A stretch of DNA of 64,000 bases from NCBI GenBank assembly GCA_028707125.1, contig JAQTUX010000002.1, positions 411,695 through 475,694 on the forward strand, in the 5' to 3' direction. A model generated the notes under the pieces. The model saw nothing but the letters and a program-made list of their open reading frames with translations. It searched no databases and was not told the DNA's origin. Of this stretch, positions 54,701 through 57,700 are shown in pieces. This DNA is from Candidatus Omnitrophota bacterium (lineage in GTDB: Bacteria; Omnitrophota; Gorgyraeia; Gygaellales; JAQTUX01). The stretch's first letter is position 1. Each line of letters begins with the position of its first letter. Made by a program: the position numbers and the translations under genes.

Positions 54701-57700
54701 TCTCTTTCTTGAACTCCTCGCCGGTGGCTGAGAGCGTCCCAGTGATGATAATACCTTTGTTATCCTCTTTAACATTCCACTCGCTCAACGCGGGAGTAGA
54801 GAACTTCCCGGGCAGGATAAAGGATATATCGGCGCCTTTAGCCCCTTTGGCCAGACGGTCAAAATAGGCTCCGACCGCGGCGCCGCCCTTATTGAACGCC
54901 TCGGGCAGGTTTGTTCCGAATAATGTCTGGATGCCTGACTTGATGTCAAAATACAGGTTACTTTCACCCTCTGTTACCTTCCATTTCAGGGCATCCCCTT
55001 CCTTAAATACCGCGATATTGCCGATCTTGCCTTCCTGCTTATCTCCCAGGACACTCTTTATTATGCCGCGGTCTTCCAGGCCGAGAATGACATCCCTTGA
55101 GCCGTCTTCAGGCCCAAGCGTGATCTTTAAGAGCGAGCCGTCGTCGCTGACGCCTAACTTATGCGGGTTGCCTCCGTCAATACTGACCGTGCCCTTTACC
55201 GAAGCAGGGTCTATTGTCGCCTTGCCGTTAATATCGTATGCCGCCTCCCAGTAGGCACCCGAAAATTCCATGTTACGCGTCTTTAGCTTTCCGTCGGTAT
55301 CCTTTACCTGATAATCCAATGATGTTGAAACCGGCGCCTCGGGGGTGGCGATCATAGGATCAATAAAGGTTATCGCGCCCTTGTGGGTCTTCACGTAATC
55401 CTGCTTGTTATCTACGCGGGACTGGAATTTATATCCCCAGGCGTTCAATGTAGCCCCTTCCTTGAAGTTAACCCTGGTATTGTCGCGGAAAGTAGTCGAG
55501 TAATCGAAACCGGGAGCTGATGTCGAACTCATCAGGGATATCGGATTGAACAGCACATAACCGTCTTTCTGGAAACGATGGCTGTTGCCATCAAAATAAA
55601 GTATGTTCTCCGCGCTGCCTAAGTTTTTCTCTCCCTTAAGGTCGGTAAAATACGGCTGGGCATCTGTCTGGACCTTTGGAACGCCGTTAACGGCTAAATT
55701 GTCTTCATCGTTAAACTCAATCTGCCTTCTGTCAGCGCCTTCAACGAAGTAACTCTGGGCGATAACCGACTTAAGTTCATTGGCATTGTTTATTGCCTTA
55801 CCTGCCTCTACCGGCCGCGCCAGCATCAAATTGTCCGTTGTTGTCTTGAACGGCTCTAATTTCTTAAGTTCAATATCCTGCGCGTTGCCGTTATTGTCAA
55901 ACTGTGTCGTAAAATCGGCCTTGATGTCCGCGCTGGCAAACTCTGCCACCTTGCCGTCATTTATCTTAAAGGACAACGCGTTCATGGCAAATCTGTCCTC
56001 TAAGAGGTTCTTTCCTGAACCGCCCACAAGCCTCTTGGTAAAGGTGGTATCTCCGTTCCATTTGTTTATGCGCTCAATGTCAAGGGAAGCTACGGCGTTG
56101 CCGGCAACGGCTATCTCGCCTGTGGCATGGTAAAGCGCCTTGAAATTATCTTCGGGCTGGATCCTGAGGGAACCGAAAGGTATGCCTTCTTTAGGGGCGT
56201 TCCTAAAACTAAGATCTATGTTGTTCCTGTGAAGCGTGCCGCTCCAGTCAACGTTCCAGCCGTAGCGCGGGTCATGAGGCACCTGGACCAGTATGCTCGC
56301 TCCGGCAGCCGGGGTGAATTCCGTATTGTCGGCCTTGTAATCTTCAACAGCGGCGTTGCGCACAACCTTACTTAATTCCGCGGGAATTTCAGTAGTGGCT
56401 GTCTGGTTCTTGTTGACCGCCCTCTCCTTTCTTTGCGCCCACTTGTTATCAATCTTTGCCAGATAGCCGGCGGCCTCATACTGTTTATCCGGCAAGGCCG
56501 ATATGGAGACCAATTCGGGAGGCAGCTTGGCGATTATACCGTCTTTTATAAAGGATTGGGGAATATCAACGGCAGGCACAGGCACCTCTCCTGTCATATC
56601 CAGGGTTAATTCCAAATAAGGCGGCTCGCTGGAATCCTTAAGGCGCATGTCCAGCATTTTAAGTTCGCCGTTTAATTCAAAGGGGCGCGTGCCTGTGGCC
56701 AGGTCATGCTTCTCTTTAAGATATATATCCTTGAAAATATTCTTTCCCTGTTTAACCTCACCCTGGCGGAAATAGCTGCTTTCAAAACCGCCGTACACTA
56801 TGCGGTCTGCCGCCTTATTGTAGGCGATGGTAAAATTCTGCCCCGGCAGCTCTCTATGTATATTCTGACCGACCAGTAAGTTGTTCTTACCGGTTATGTT
56901 ATCAACGATGCCGATGATACCCTGGGTGAGCACTCTTTCGCCCTCGGGATTGATCACGTATCCTCCCAGATCCCTGCCATTCTCATAACTATGCTGATGC
57001 ACGATCTGCTTGCCAAGTATCATCTCATGTCTGAGCCCCTCTGATACATTGATGCCGCCGAAGGGAGTGGTCGGCCCGATCACGGCGTTAACGCGCATCC
57101 TGTTGTCTCTTCCGTTGCCTTCAAATATAGCAAAGTCGCCCTTGCTGTTGGGGATCATATTGATCTTATCGGACTTAGCTATCGTTTCATAGTCGGCAGG
57201 CACGTTGGGCTTATTAGCGGCGCCATAGCTTGCAATGTGGCGCTGAAGATCCCTCACCGCTGCCTGGTGCTCAAAGGGGTCGGAATATGCCGGGTCAAGT
57301 TTTACGATGTCTCCTTTCCAATTACTGTCAAGCGCCGCGGCTTGCAGGGTATTCTTATCAGCCGTGTCCGCGGCAACGAAGTTCTGAGGAAGAATGTTCA
57401 GATCGCTTACGTGCGCGCCGATGCCGTTACTGAGGACAAAATCGCTGGCGGCCTGGCCTCTCTCATTCCATGTTTCAACCCCTAATATCTCACCTGTCTT
57501 GATCAACCCGGGTATGGCATTCTTCTTTCCATCTAATGCCTTCCAGCTATACTGGGCGCGGCCCGCGGGCAGGATGTCTTTGCTTTCTCCGGGAATTATA
57601 GTATCAAACATCTTGCTGAAGAAAGACCGCTTGATATCGCTGTCCCGGTTGGGATCTCCATCCAGGAGTTTCCCGTTCTTGTCAAATAATACGCCGCCGT